Below are positions 54,165 through 62,025 of a stretch of 64,000 nt of DNA, in pieces (position 1 is the first letter of the stretch; every line of letters starts with the position of its first letter). Below the pieces are notes generated by a model that ran no database searches, was not told the DNA's origin, and saw only the letters and a list, made by a program, of their open reading frames with translations. The DNA is from Scytonema hofmannii PCC 7110. Its GTDB lineage: Bacteria > Cyanobacteriota > Cyanobacteriia > Cyanobacteriales > Nostocaceae. Location: the NCBI RefSeq assembly GCF_000346485.2, contig NZ_KQ976354.1, forward strand, positions 4,856,436 through 4,920,435. Direction: 5' to 3'. A program made the position numbers and the translations under genes.

Positions 54165-54899
54165 ATGAAGCAGGTAATCAGGCAAATCAAAGAGCGAAGT
54201 ATGATAGTCCTGGAATCTAAAGGTATCAAATATCATATGTGGAGAATAGATGATTTGGAAGACAACAAACTCAGGGACAATAGCCTCCGAATCGAAGACC
54301 CTGATTTTTGGTTTTACCACTCGCTTTTTCGTTCTCAACATGGTAAGGAAGATGAATTAAATTTAGCAGAATTCTTTGTAGTACTAGAGTCAATATTTGG
54401 GGAGAGTAGCGATTATTTTGATAAATGGAAAGGCTCATTTAGTTTTCCATTATTACTGGTAGTCGAAAAGAAAACAGGAAGTTTCTTTTACCTAATGCAA
54501 ATTAGCGACCATAGAGGCTCTGTTTATTTTAGACTGAACAAAATTGTCGAGAATGGCGTGGAAGATAATGAGAACAATAAAGTGTATAAACCTTTTGAAG
54601 AAGAGTTTTCCCGAATAGAAATTAATTATTTTTTGAGTTATTTTTACGGTTATCTAATTGGATATTTCGAGGTCTTTAAACGGATTACTCTTACTCAACC
54701 ATTTTTAAACAGAATTGATTCTAATCTAATTTTCTACGGATATAAAGATAACGATTATTTTGAGGAAGACTGCTATACTCCAGAAGAGTATCAAGCAGGA
54801 ATTCAATCCTTTGAGGGTAAGTATAGTAAGGTATTAAAACAAAAAAACGTGAATACTCTTTTACAAAATATTATGAATAAGTCTGTTGAAATCACTTGA
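54165..54899 (+). CDS. hypothetical protein, unknown function
   Basis: A 244-residue, A+T-rich, acidic and aromatic-rich protein with no membrane segment or signal peptide: IRQIKERSMIVLESKGIKYHMWRIDDLEDN..., LLLVVEKKTGSFFYLMQISDHRGSVYFRL, YFLSYFYGYLIGYFEVFKRITLTQPFL, ending in a charged tail. The middle alternates strands and loops. I recognise no family. It lies among broken toxin-antitoxin genes and differs from its neighbours in base composition (lower G+C), so it may be a horizontally acquired accessory gene. The earliest ATG is taken; a second at 54201 is possible. Confidence 0.6.
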   Translation: MKQVIRQIKERSMIVLESKGIKYHMWRIDDLEDNKLRDNSLRIEDPDFWFYHSLFRSQHGKEDELNLAEFFVVLESIFGESSDYFDKWKGSFSFPLLLVVEKKTGSFFYLMQISDHRGSVYFRLNKIVENGVEDNENNKVYKPFEEEFSRIEINYFLSYFYGYLIGYFEVFKRITLTQPFLNRIDSNLIFYGYKDNDYFEEDCYTPEEYQAGIQSFEGKYSKVLKQKNVNTLLQNIMNKSVEIT

Positions 54900-55269
54900 A
54901 CTTACTACCTATGCACGCACAACGGTGAGAGAACGTTCTTGATGAGTAGTTGTCACTTAAGTCGCCAAGCCTGACTCCAGGGGTAGTGCGTTGCTACGTC
55001 GGTCAAAAATAACTAACCACCAAAATTTTCTCCCAACCTCGTCAAATAGGAATCTAACTGTTCCAAACCTTCTTCTAATGGGTCTTTCTTTTTATGGCAC
55101 CAAACTTTTAATTCAATAGTATAGCATTATTGCTCATATGCGATCGCCTAGTGGATGGCTCGAACCGGAACAGATTGCTGCAAAAGTATAGCCAATAGCA
55201 ATCTCGATTTGTTGTGCTAAAATAATGGATCTGTTGGCAAAATACGTCTTAGCTGGAAGAGCAAGCGAA
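54900..55269. other. intergenic region containing a duplicated cupin-gene fragment
   Basis: No intact gene. About 55128-55180 repeats the sequence of 55887-55939 (inside the cupin gene) with two or three differences (for example TGCGATCGCCTAGTGGATGG in both). It is therefore a stray 50-bp duplicate left of the MazEF locus. Confidence 0.75.
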
Positions 55270-55521
55270 ATGATATCACTAAGTTTACAAGAAATCGAGC
55301 GCTCCATCCGTACCTTATCCCTAGAAGAAAAACTTTGGCTGCTCGAACGTATCGCTAGACAAGTCCGAGAAAAGCAACAGACAGCCAATTTGTTTGCTAA
55401 TGAGAAATATATGCAGCAACAATTAAGGGCAATGGCTAGCGACCCTGATATTATAGTAGAAATAGCCGCCATTAACGATGAGTTTGCCGTTACTGAGATG
55501 GATGGTTTGGAAAAGGTGTGA
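55270..55521 (+). CDS. MazE-like antitoxin
   Basis: An 83-residue protein from ATG 55270: MISLSLQEIERSIRTLSLEEKLWLLERIARQVREKQQ, then a polar C-terminus (AMASDPDIIVEIAAINDEFAVTEMDGLEKV). Helical antitoxins of this type precede mazF/pemK-type toxins in cyanobacteria. The stop overlaps the start of the mazF remnant (GTGTGA). Upstream starts exist but lack a family-like sequence. Confidence 0.75.
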   Translation: MISLSLQEIERSIRTLSLEEKLWLLERIARQVREKQQTANLFANEKYMQQQLRAMASDPDIIVEIAAINDEFAVTEMDGLEKV

Positions 55522-55710
55522 GCATTCAGCGAGGTCAAATTTATTTAGTAAATCTCAATCCAGTTCAGGGAAGGGAACAGGCGGGTACACGACCTGTTTT
55601 AGGTAAGGTCTATAGACAAAGGGCGGTTTCCCACTGAAGCATTTGCTCAAGTTTCCGACGCGAAGATGCTGGAAATAGAAGCGACTGTTCGCTACTGTTT
55701 GGGTTTGTAA
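55518..55710 (+). pseudogene. mazF-type toxin with internal deletion and frameshift
   Basis: From GTG 55518 the frame reads MSIQRGQIYLVNLNPVQGREQAGTRPVL, the start of a MazF/PemK toxin, then KVYRQR and a stop at 55637. A shift of frame gives RFPTEAFAQVSDAKMLEIEATVRYCLGL, the C-terminal end of MazF, stopping at 55710. About 50 central codons are missing, including the strand that should follow RPVLV. The toxin is therefore dead while the antitoxin is intact. Confidence 0.85.
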
Positions 55711-55779
55711 TCAACTTATATCATGTCCTTGCTGTTGGTAAACTAATCTTTGTGATGCCTTCAATCATAATTAACAACC

Positions 55780-56154
55780 ATGCCACAACTCATACCCGAA
55801 CCGAAGCGTATCGAAGCCGCAGGTAATAAGCCCAAGTTAATTGATGAGTACATTGGGCGCGTATCAACTCAGACTGAATCTCTCAGTATTGCTCATATGC
55901 GATCGCCTAGTGGATGGCTTGAACCGGGACAGCGTCCTGAGTTTGATGAATTCACCGTAGTTTTTAAAGGCACGCTAAGAGTAGAATATTCGGATGGGTA
56001 CTTCGATGTTCAAGCTGGACAAGCGGTAATTGCACGAGCTGGTGAATGGGTTCGCTACAGCACTCCCACAGAAGAGGGGGCGGAGTATATTGCTGTTTGT
56101 CTTCCTGCATTTTCACCTGACACCGTGCATCGCGATGAAATGGGTAATGAATAA
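55780..56154 (+). CDS. cupin-domain protein
   Basis: A 124-residue single-domain cupin. The beta strands EFTVVFKGTLRVEYSDGYFDVQAGQAVIARAGEWVRYSTPTEEGAEYIAVCLPAF fit the cupin barrel: motif 1 is degenerate (no HxH pair; the equivalent place has EFDEFTVVFKG), so metal binding is uncertain, while motif 2-like GEWVRYS is present. The stop codon overlaps the start of the hydroxy-acid oxidase gene, so the two are translated together. Part of the gene is duplicated upstream at about 55128. Confidence 0.85.
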   Translation: MPQLIPEPKRIEAAGNKPKLIDEYIGRVSTQTESLSIAHMRSPSGWLEPGQRPEFDEFTVVFKGTLRVEYSDGYFDVQAGQAVIARAGEWVRYSTPTEEGAEYIAVCLPAFSPDTVHRDEMGNE

Positions 56155-57277
56155 AAATAGTACCAAACCGCTGAATTTATTTGAGTATGAAAAGTTAGCC
56201 GTTGAGTGCTTATCTCAAATGGCTTTGGATTACTATGCTAGTGGTGCTTGGGATGAGGTCACGTTAAGAGATAACCGGGCGGCTTTTGAACGATACAAGT
56301 TGCGTCCGCGAATACTCGTAGATGTGAGCAAGCGCAATTTAGCTACTCATATCTTGAGTCAACCCATCCAAATGCCTCTCCTCATTGCTCCCATGGCTTT
56401 TCAATGTCTTGCTTGTCCTGAAGGAGAAATTGCTACAGCAAGAGCAGCTCGATCTTCTGGTGTTGGGATGGTGTTGAGTACTCTCTCAACAAAAAGTATA
56501 GAAGAAGTCGCAACTGTTTGCGATCGCGTAGCGGCGGCTTTGCAGCATCGCTCTCATTCTCCTGCTCTCCAATGGTTCCAACTTTACATCCATAAAGACC
56601 GAGGACTAACTCGTGCTTTGGTAGAAAGAGCTTATGCTGCAGGATATAAAGCGCTTTGTTTGACTGTAGATGCGCCTGTCTTGGGACGCAGGGAACGAGA
56701 CAGACACAATGAGTTTGCTCTACCACCAGGTTTGCAATTGGCTAATTTGGGGAATATTTCCGGGCTGAATATTCCCCATCAAGAAGGGGAATCTGGTTTG
56801 TTTACCTATTTTGCCCAGCAATTAGATCCTGCAGTGACTTGGAAAGATTTAGAATGGTTACAGTCTTTATCTCCCCTACCCTTGGTGTTAAAAGGGATTT
56901 TACGGGGAGATGATGCTGTGCGTGCAGTAGAATATGGAGCAAAGGCAATTGTTGTTTCCAACCACGGCGGGCGTCAATTAGATGGTGCGATCGCGTCTTT
57001 AGATGCTTTAGTAGAAGTCGTCAAAGCAGTCGATGGTGGTGCTGAAATATTGATTGATGGAGGAATCCGTAGAGGAACTGATATTTTAAAAGCTCTAGCA
57101 TTAGGAGCAAAAGCTGTGCTTGTAGGTCGTCCTATATTGTGGGGATTGGCTGTCGCTGGAGAAGCTGGTGTTGCTCATGTTATCGAATTGTTAAGAGATG
57201 AGTTAGATGTGGCTATGGCATTAAGTGGTTGTGCAAGTTTAGAGGATGTGGATAGTACAGTGACCAGTGACCAGTGA
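56147..57277 (+). CDS. FMN-dependent alpha-hydroxy-acid oxidase (lactate/glycolate oxidase family)
   Basis: A 376-residue TIM-barrel flavoprotein from ATG 56147 (overlapping the cupin stop; longer starts would use the cupin region in another frame). The blocks IAPMAFQCLACPEGEIATARAA, STLSTKSIEEVA, QLYIHKDRG, the FMN/substrate segment GAKAIVVSNHGGRQLDGA with the catalytic His, and LIDGGIRRGTDILKALALGAKAV are diagnostic. In Nostoc, related enzymes act as L-lactate oxidases rather than glycolate oxidases (established knowledge); I cannot fix the substrate from this sequence. The last residues VTSDQ are encoded by a CCAGTGA array. Confidence 0.92.
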   Translation: MNKNSTKPLNLFEYEKLAVECLSQMALDYYASGAWDEVTLRDNRAAFERYKLRPRILVDVSKRNLATHILSQPIQMPLLIAPMAFQCLACPEGEIATARAARSSGVGMVLSTLSTKSIEEVATVCDRVAAALQHRSHSPALQWFQLYIHKDRGLTRALVERAYAAGYKALCLTVDAPVLGRRERDRHNEFALPPGLQLANLGNISGLNIPHQEGESGLFTYFAQQLDPAVTWKDLEWLQSLSPLPLVLKGILRGDDAVRAVEYGAKAIVVSNHGGRQLDGAIASLDALVEVVKAVDGGAEILIDGGIRRGTDILKALALGAKAVLVGRPILWGLAVAGEAGVAHVIELLRDELDVAMALSGCASLEDVDSTVTSDQ

Positions 57278-57342
57278 CCAGTGACCAGTGACCAGTGACC
57301 AGTGACCAGTGACTAGTGACCAGTGACCAGTGACCAGTGACC
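57258..57342. repeat. STRR array (CCAGTGA heptamers)
   Basis: About twelve CCAGTGA heptamers (one CTAGTGA variant) overlapping the 3' end and stop codon of the hydroxy-acid oxidase gene. An ACTCCC-type array follows at 57408-57438. Confidence 0.95.
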
Positions 57343-57443
57343 AATCCCCGAGTTTACCAAGTAGCCTCATGAACTGTATGCACTGACATATAGGAAAATT
57401 TCTCTTCCCCCACTCCCTACTCCCCACTCCCTACTCCCTTTTT

Positions 57444-58007
57444 TCAAGTCGGTCTATCTTTTCCGAAGATGTCTATTTCATACTCTTGAGCATTTTCCAT
57501 TTCATTTACATAGCCGCACTTGGCATTTGGAAAAGAATCACAGTAAGTTACGTAGGGCTTGATATCGAGTACGGGCGTTTGGTCAAGTAGATCGATTCCC
57601 TCGACGTGCAAAATTAAACCTTCTATTTTGATAAGCTTGGGTGCGCTGATTCCAATGGGGTTGGGACGATGGGGGGCGCGAGTTGCTAGCGTCCCTCGTC
57701 GGATGCGCGGTCCTCGTGGCAATATAACAGTAGGGTTCCAATGTTTGTTTAGGTGCAGCCATGCTATCACCCAAATGCGATCGAAGCCATCCATGTCTTT
57801 GAGGGCAATGGGAGGTATTCTATCAGAAAAGAGTTCTATTTGCGCTATTGCTGGCTGGTAATATGATGGGGTGCATTGAAGTTGGGCTTGACGCGGTGTA
57901 CCATGTCTCTCTTTGTAGGGGGAGTGAACTACACCAATAGGGTGCAAAGTAATTCCATCAGGAAAGGAAACCGCTTCAACGTAGTCTTTCGGAGGGAATT
58001 TAGGCAT
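57444..58007 (-). CDS. trmO: tRNA (N6-threonylcarbamoyladenosine37-N6)-methyltransferase TrmO
   Basis: A 187-residue protein of the TsaA/YaeB/TrmO family, which methylates t6A37 in certain tRNAs with S-adenosylmethionine. Conserved blocks include LHPIGVVHSPYKERHGTPRQ, GFDRIWVIAWLHLN, PRGPRIRRGTLATRAPHRPNPIGIS and GIDLLDQTPVLDIKPYVTYCD. Length and order match bacterial TrmO N-terminal domains. No relation to neighbours is evident. Confidence 0.93.
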   Translation of the reverse strand: MPKFPPKDYVEAVSFPDGITLHPIGVVHSPYKERHGTPRQAQLQCTPSYYQPAIAQIELFSDRIPPIALKDMDGFDRIWVIAWLHLNKHWNPTVILPRGPRIRRGTLATRAPHRPNPIGISAPKLIKIEGLILHVEGIDLLDQTPVLDIKPYVTYCDSFPNAKCGYVNEMENAQEYEIDIFGKDRPT

Positions 58008-58022
58008 AGTATTTCCAAAATA

Positions 58023-58349
58023 TCATTTTCCGACTTTTTGCTCGAAAGCTGGCTTGTTTTTTAAAGTTCTCAATCTCCGAGCTTCTTCTGTTTCAATTAC
58101 CATCAGTAACATAACTTCTAAGTAGGGCAGAACCCCACCTACATTCCTTAAATATTCTTTAGGTTTAGGCCAAGCTATGACTTCTGTTAGAGGAATAATT
58201 ATTTTTTCGCAATTAATCTTATTTTTGTAGGCAGGCTGCTCATATAAGTGGAATTTGGCTGATTTTAACAGCAAGTCCTTATTTATAGTGATTTTGCCAT
58301 GTCCCGCAACCACAAAAAGTAACGAAATAACGGAGTCTTGTGATGACAA
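58023..58349 (-). CDS. hypothetical protein, weak support
   Basis: A 108-residue frame starting MSSQDSVISLLFVVAGHG, with charged patches (KINCEKIIIPLTEVIAWPKPKEYL) and a basic C-terminus. It lies directly upstream of trmO on the same strand. No known family, no clear ribosome site, and the start overlaps the divergent gene by 10 bp. It could be real because the frame is long for this A+T content and sits in the trmO direction, but support is thin. Confidence 0.35.
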   Translation of the reverse strand: MSSQDSVISLLFVVAGHGKITINKDLLLKSAKFHLYEQPAYKNKINCEKIIIPLTEVIAWPKPKEYLRNVGGVLPYLEVMLLMVIETEEARRLRTLKNKPAFEQKVGK

Positions 58350-58690
58350 ATCTGATTTCTAATGCGATCGCCCACATCAGTGCTCTACTCAAAGAGTTTC
58401 AAGTTAAGCGTTTCGTAGCTGTTGTCCTAGTTGGATTTCTGGTGCTGACAACAAGCGTTAATGCTGAGCGTGGTGCTCAAGCTGTAACCAAGAGAGTTGA
58501 CCAAGCCGTACATCAAGATGGTTCTGACAGACCAAAAACAACAGGAGAGTGGAATAGAGAAGCTCGTAAAACAGAAGATGCTCCTGTCCAACGAGCTCAA
58601 AGAATTGCAAAAGAATCAGCAGAAGCTGTGAAAGACCTTGGATCTGTATATCCAGACACTGTTAAAAGAACTGCAGGCGATCGCGACTAA
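58343..58690 (+). CDS. small exported or membrane-anchored protein, low-temperature-induced-like
   Basis: A 115-residue protein (an alternative GTG lies 3 bp earlier). The N-terminus has a basic/hydrophobic stretch VKRFVAVVLVGFLVLTTSVNA (about residues 22-42), either a signal peptide or anchor. The mature part is strongly polar and helical: EWNREARKTEDAPVQRAQRIAKESAEAVKDLGSVYPDTVKR. The layout resembles small cyanobacterial proteins called low-temperature-induced, but this is only a resemblance. Confidence 0.6.
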   Translation: MTNLISNAIAHISALLKEFQVKRFVAVVLVGFLVLTTSVNAERGAQAVTKRVDQAVHQDGSDRPKTTGEWNREARKTEDAPVQRAQRIAKESAEAVKDLGSVYPDTVKRTAGDRD

Positions 58691-58847
58691 TTGTTTGTTC
58701 TTTGACGCTCCCCTTCTCACATCTAGGTGTGGGGAGGGGAACTATAATAAACTATACTAATAGCTAACCTTAACTCTGTATACTTTTATTTACCTGGCTG
58801 CGGTGATACGCCATCGCAAAACTGATACTTATCATTTTTATACAAAA

Positions 58848-59672
58848 ATGAACATTACTATTATTGGTTGCGGATACCTAGGTTATGCAGTGGCTGAATA
58901 CTGGCAGAAAATGCCTTTCACGATTACGGCTACCACAACTACCCCCGAACGTTTACCCTTATTGCAAGCAGTAGCCCAACGAGTTGCGATCGTCAAAGGT
59001 AGCGAACGCGAAGGTTTAAAATCAGTTTTACAAAATCAAGATGTGGTACTTTTGAGTGTTGGTGCAAAGGGCGCTGATAACTATGAAGAAGCTTACGTGC
59101 AAACTGCTCAAACTTTAATCGATACCCTAAAACAGATACCGACAGTACGACATCTCATCTATACAGGAAGTTATTCTGTATACGGCGATAGAAATGGGGA
59201 TTGGGTAGATGAAGATTCATTAATTGAACCCACCAACAAAAACGGGCAAATTCTGGGAGACACCGAACAAGTTTTACTATCAGCCTCTGATGAAAATCTC
59301 CGTGTTTGTATTTTACGGTTAGGAGGAATTTACGGTCCTGGTCGAGAGTTAATCGAACTATTGGATCGATATGCTGGTACAACCCGACCTGGTAACGGTG
59401 AAGATGTGACAAACTGGGTTCACTTAGATGATATTGTTAGTGCAATAGAGTTTGCTCGCGAGCATCAATTACAAGGTATTTACAACTTAGTTGATGATGC
59501 ACATCTTATAAGTCGCGAATTATACGATCGCCTGTTTGAGGCACACAATCTACCAAAAGTCACATGGGATTCTTCCCAACAGAGCAAGCGTCCCTACAAT
59601 GCCAGGGTGTCTAATAAGAAAATAAAAGAGGCGGGATACAAGCTCATTCACCCCGATATGATTTTTAAATGA
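58848..59672 (+). CDS. NAD(P)-dependent epimerase/SDR-type protein (YeeZ-like)
   Basis: A 274-residue Rossmann-fold protein from ATG 58848 (the frame extends 15 codons further upstream, without support). The start MNITIIGCGYLGYAVAEYWQ holds the G-x-G-x-x-G motif. Later blocks are HLIYTGSYSVYGDRNGDW, VCILRLGGIYGPGREL, NWVHLDDIVSAIEFA and YNLVDDAHLISRELYDRLF, all seen in extended SDR/epimerase proteins. Tyr of YSVYG takes the usual catalytic place, but the Lys three to four residues later is not obvious. Substrate unknown. Overlaps the next gene by 4 bp (ATGA). Confidence 0.85.
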   Translation: MNITIIGCGYLGYAVAEYWQKMPFTITATTTTPERLPLLQAVAQRVAIVKGSEREGLKSVLQNQDVVLLSVGAKGADNYEEAYVQTAQTLIDTLKQIPTVRHLIYTGSYSVYGDRNGDWVDEDSLIEPTNKNGQILGDTEQVLLSASDENLRVCILRLGGIYGPGRELIELLDRYAGTTRPGNGEDVTNWVHLDDIVSAIEFAREHQLQGIYNLVDDAHLISRELYDRLFEAHNLPKVTWDSSQQSKRPYNARVSNKKIKEAGYKLIHPDMIFK

Positions 59673-60580
59673 TTACTCAAGATAAAGCAACATCTTCCAC
59701 CCATTTTTACAATTGGAAAAACTATCGTGCTGGCTACGAAACCCTCAACCCCGGCTTTTCAGCACCTGAAGGCACGCCCCTGTTATTGATTCACCCCATT
59801 GGCGTTGGCTTGTCACGACAATTTTGGCGGCGGTTTCATACTGAATGGTACAAACAAGGACACCGCAATTCCATTTACAATCCCGATTTGTTGGGATGCG
59901 GCGAAAGCGATATGCCTCACGTCGCTTACACTCCCGATGATTGGGCAAAACAGTTGCAACACTTTTTGCAAACAGTTGTACAAAAACCTGTCATCGTTGT
60001 CGTGCAAGGTGCTTTATTTCCTGTTGCCATAGAATTAGCCCAACAAGAACCTAATTTCATTACCGGATTAGTACTAGCGAGTCCTCCAGCTATGCCTTTA
60101 TTGACGAAAAACACACCTCAGTGGCAACAGAAAACAATCTGGAACCTTCTAAATTCACCTTTAGGCAACGCTTTTTACCGCTACGCACGACGGGAAAAGT
60201 TTTTAAGTTCCTTCTCAACTCGTCAACTGTTTAAATCAAGCGAGGCTGTGGATGCTGAATGGATAAACACCTTACAACAGGGTGCAGAAAATCTTGAGAG
60301 TCGTCATGCCGTTTTTGCGTTTTTAGCTGGCTTTTGGCGTAAGGATTATAGCAGCGCCATATCTTCTATCAAACAACCAACATTAGTTGTTTTAGGTGAG
60401 GACATCTCAAGCATTGCCAAAGAAGGTAAAGGATTGAACTCAGATGAATGGTTAGCTGATTACCTTGCTCGTTTGCCCAAAGGTCGGGGAGTGAAGATTT
60501 CTGGTCGCAACGTTTTGCCCTATGAATCTACCACTGAATTTGTTAGAGCAGTAGCACCATTTATTGGCGATCTGTCCTAA
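59669..60580 (+). CDS. alpha/beta hydrolase
   Basis: A 303-residue alpha/beta-fold protein: LLLIHPIGVGLSRQFWRRF near residue 37 (oxyanion-hole region), NPDLLGCGESDMP, VIVVVQGALFPVAIELA where the nucleophile elbow G-x-S-x-G would be, and LVVLGEDISSIAKEG toward the C-terminus. The elbow reads VVQGALF and lacks the usual Ser, so it may be a non-hydrolytic or altered member. Translationally coupled to the epimerase-like gene by an ATGA overlap. A MITE-like element begins right after the stop codon. Confidence 0.8.
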   Translation: MITQDKATSSTHFYNWKNYRAGYETLNPGFSAPEGTPLLLIHPIGVGLSRQFWRRFHTEWYKQGHRNSIYNPDLLGCGESDMPHVAYTPDDWAKQLQHFLQTVVQKPVIVVVQGALFPVAIELAQQEPNFITGLVLASPPAMPLLTKNTPQWQQKTIWNLLNSPLGNAFYRYARREKFLSSFSTRQLFKSSEAVDAEWINTLQQGAENLESRHAVFAFLAGFWRKDYSSAISSIKQPTLVVLGEDISSIAKEGKGLNSDEWLADYLARLPKGRGVKISGRNVLPYESTTEFVRAVAPFIGDLS

Positions 60581-60753
60581 GAGGATGTTTTAAAAGTCTC
60601 AATTAATACAGCCTTGGCGATTGGAAATCGCGACTATACAAGCAAAACCCACCTACGTGGGTTTTAATATCTTGATTTCCCGTTAGTCCGCGCAGGCGGA
60701 CTTAGTTTGTATAGTAGCGAATTATATTCGCCCAAAACTTTTCAAACATCCTC
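60581..60753. mobile_element. MITE-like element, 173 bp, with TAA target duplication
   Basis: Terminal inverted repeats GAGGATGTTTTAAAAGT (60581-60597) and the complement of GAGGATGTTTGAAAAGT (60737-60753), 16 of 17 identical, flanked by TAA on both sides (60578-60580 and 60754-60756). The left TAA is the stop codon of the hydrolase gene. The inside contains a nearly complete copy of the dispersed repeat at 43276-43395. No coding potential, so it must be mobilised by another element's transposase. Confidence 0.8.
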
Positions 60754-60941
60754 TAATTTTAACGTGAGGTTGACAGACCTTGCTCTGCCAACCTCCCTCT
60801 CCTAAGGGAATTCAATATAAAATCTCAGACATCCTCAAACATGAAAGTCTTACTCAACTGACAAATTAAAAAAACGTAACAGCACACTTGTAGCACTTTT
60901 GCGGCACACTGTTGTGAGAAGACAAAATTAAGATTGAAAAA

Positions 60942-61802
60942 ATGGCAACCGAAAATTCTCGTATTGTTACGTATTTACCGCCAGAACTTGCTGAGCGGTT
61001 AAAGCAATTTTGTGATGAAAAGCAAACAAAAACCAGCGAAGCTATCAAACAAATTCTCAGTGAATTTTTTGGTAAACCTCCGAGTTCCTCTACCAGTACC
61101 AAAGACTCAGAACCTCAAATAGCAGGTCTTGAGGAGAGATTATCTATATTAGATAATATTACACAAAGAATATCTGCGTTAGAAAGTTCTTTTGCCAGAC
61201 TCCAGGAAATGAATGTTCCTCCGAGTGTTCCAGCACAAGATATTCCACCAGTGTTGGTAGAAAGTGCGCCAGAATCTCATCCAGAAGCAAGCAAAACATC
61301 TGATGAGACTCCTAAAGTTCAATCTCAGAAGAAAAGCAAAAACGGGGCTGTTCCAAAAACCAGCAAAACATCTGATGAGACTCCTAAAGTTCAATCTCAG
61401 AAGAAAAGCAAAAACGGGGCTGTTCCAAAAACCAGTAAAACATCTGAGGAAACTCCTAAAGCTCAATCTCGGAAGCAAAGCAAAGATGAGTCTGTTCCAG
61501 AAACCAGTAAAACATCTTCCGAGACTCCTAAAGCCCAATCTCGGAAGCAAAGCAAGGACGAGTCTGCTTTAGAAACCAGCGAAACATCTGATGTCACTCC
61601 AGTCGAATCGTCCAAAGAATCTACCGCAAGCCAAACGTGTACTGTAAATGAGTTGGCTAAAAGATTGAGCGTCACGAAGACGACCATTTCGCGCAACAAA
61701 GACCGGGAGCATTTTCGCTCTTGGTCTCAGGGACATGACCCGGAGGGAGTGGCTTGGGAATTTCACCCTGAGGAGATGCTTTTTTATTCACTCAAGGAAT
61801 AA
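60942..61802 (+). CDS. ribbon-helix-helix protein with 24-residue repeats and C-terminal DNA-binding-like domain
   Basis: A 286-residue protein in three parts. Residues 1-45 (SRIVTYLPPELAERLKQFCDEKQTKTSEAIKQILSEFF) are a CopG/ribbon-helix-helix domain. Residues 60-90 contain a coiled-coil-like stretch (GLEERLSILDNITQRISALE). Residues 116-211 are four tandem 24-residue repeats (SKTSDETPKVQSQKKSKNGAVPK type), basic and serine-rich and probably disordered. Residues about 225-286 read CTVNELAKRLSVTKTTISRNKDREHFRSWSQGHDPEGVAWEF, a helix-turn-helix-like region. A plasmid-partition or nucleoid-type role is possible but unproven. Confidence 0.75.
   Translation: MATENSRIVTYLPPELAERLKQFCDEKQTKTSEAIKQILSEFFGKPPSSSTSTKDSEPQIAGLEERLSILDNITQRISALESSFARLQEMNVPPSVPAQDIPPVLVESAPESHPEASKTSDETPKVQSQKKSKNGAVPKTSKTSDETPKVQSQKKSKNGAVPKTSKTSEETPKAQSRKQSKDESVPETSKTSSETPKAQSRKQSKDESALETSETSDVTPVESSKESTASQTCTVNELAKRLSVTKTTISRNKDREHFRSWSQGHDPEGVAWEFHPEEMLFYSLKE
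61287..61574 (+). repeat. 72-bp tandem repeats in a coding region
   Basis: Four head-to-tail 72-bp units inside the ribbon-helix-helix gene. The first two are nearly identical, the last two resemble each other more than the first pair, which points to pairwise duplication. Confidence 0.9.
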
Positions 61803-62025
61803 ACAGTGACCAGTGACCAGTTACCAGTGAATCTCCATACTTACTCCCGAACCGCCAGAAAATTACCTATTAAAAAACCGCCAAGACGCCAAGGACGCCA
61901 AAAAAAAGAAATAACAGGAGCGGTAATCTTACACCGGGAAGGGAGTAACAGTAGGAGATTTGAATAATGAAAATAAATTTTTTTATCATAAATAAATTTA
62001 GGGGCTTATACCGTACACGTAACTG

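Noticed and set aside
55134-55538. Minus-strand 134-codon frame over the mazE-like gene
   Set aside because: It is the antisense of the mazE-like antitoxin and the duplicated cupin fragment, with a serine/isoleucine/alanine-rich shadow composition.
57239-57427. Minus-strand frame reading WSLVTGH repeatedly
   Set aside because: It is only the translation of the TCACTGG repeat, which is open in all three frames on that strand.
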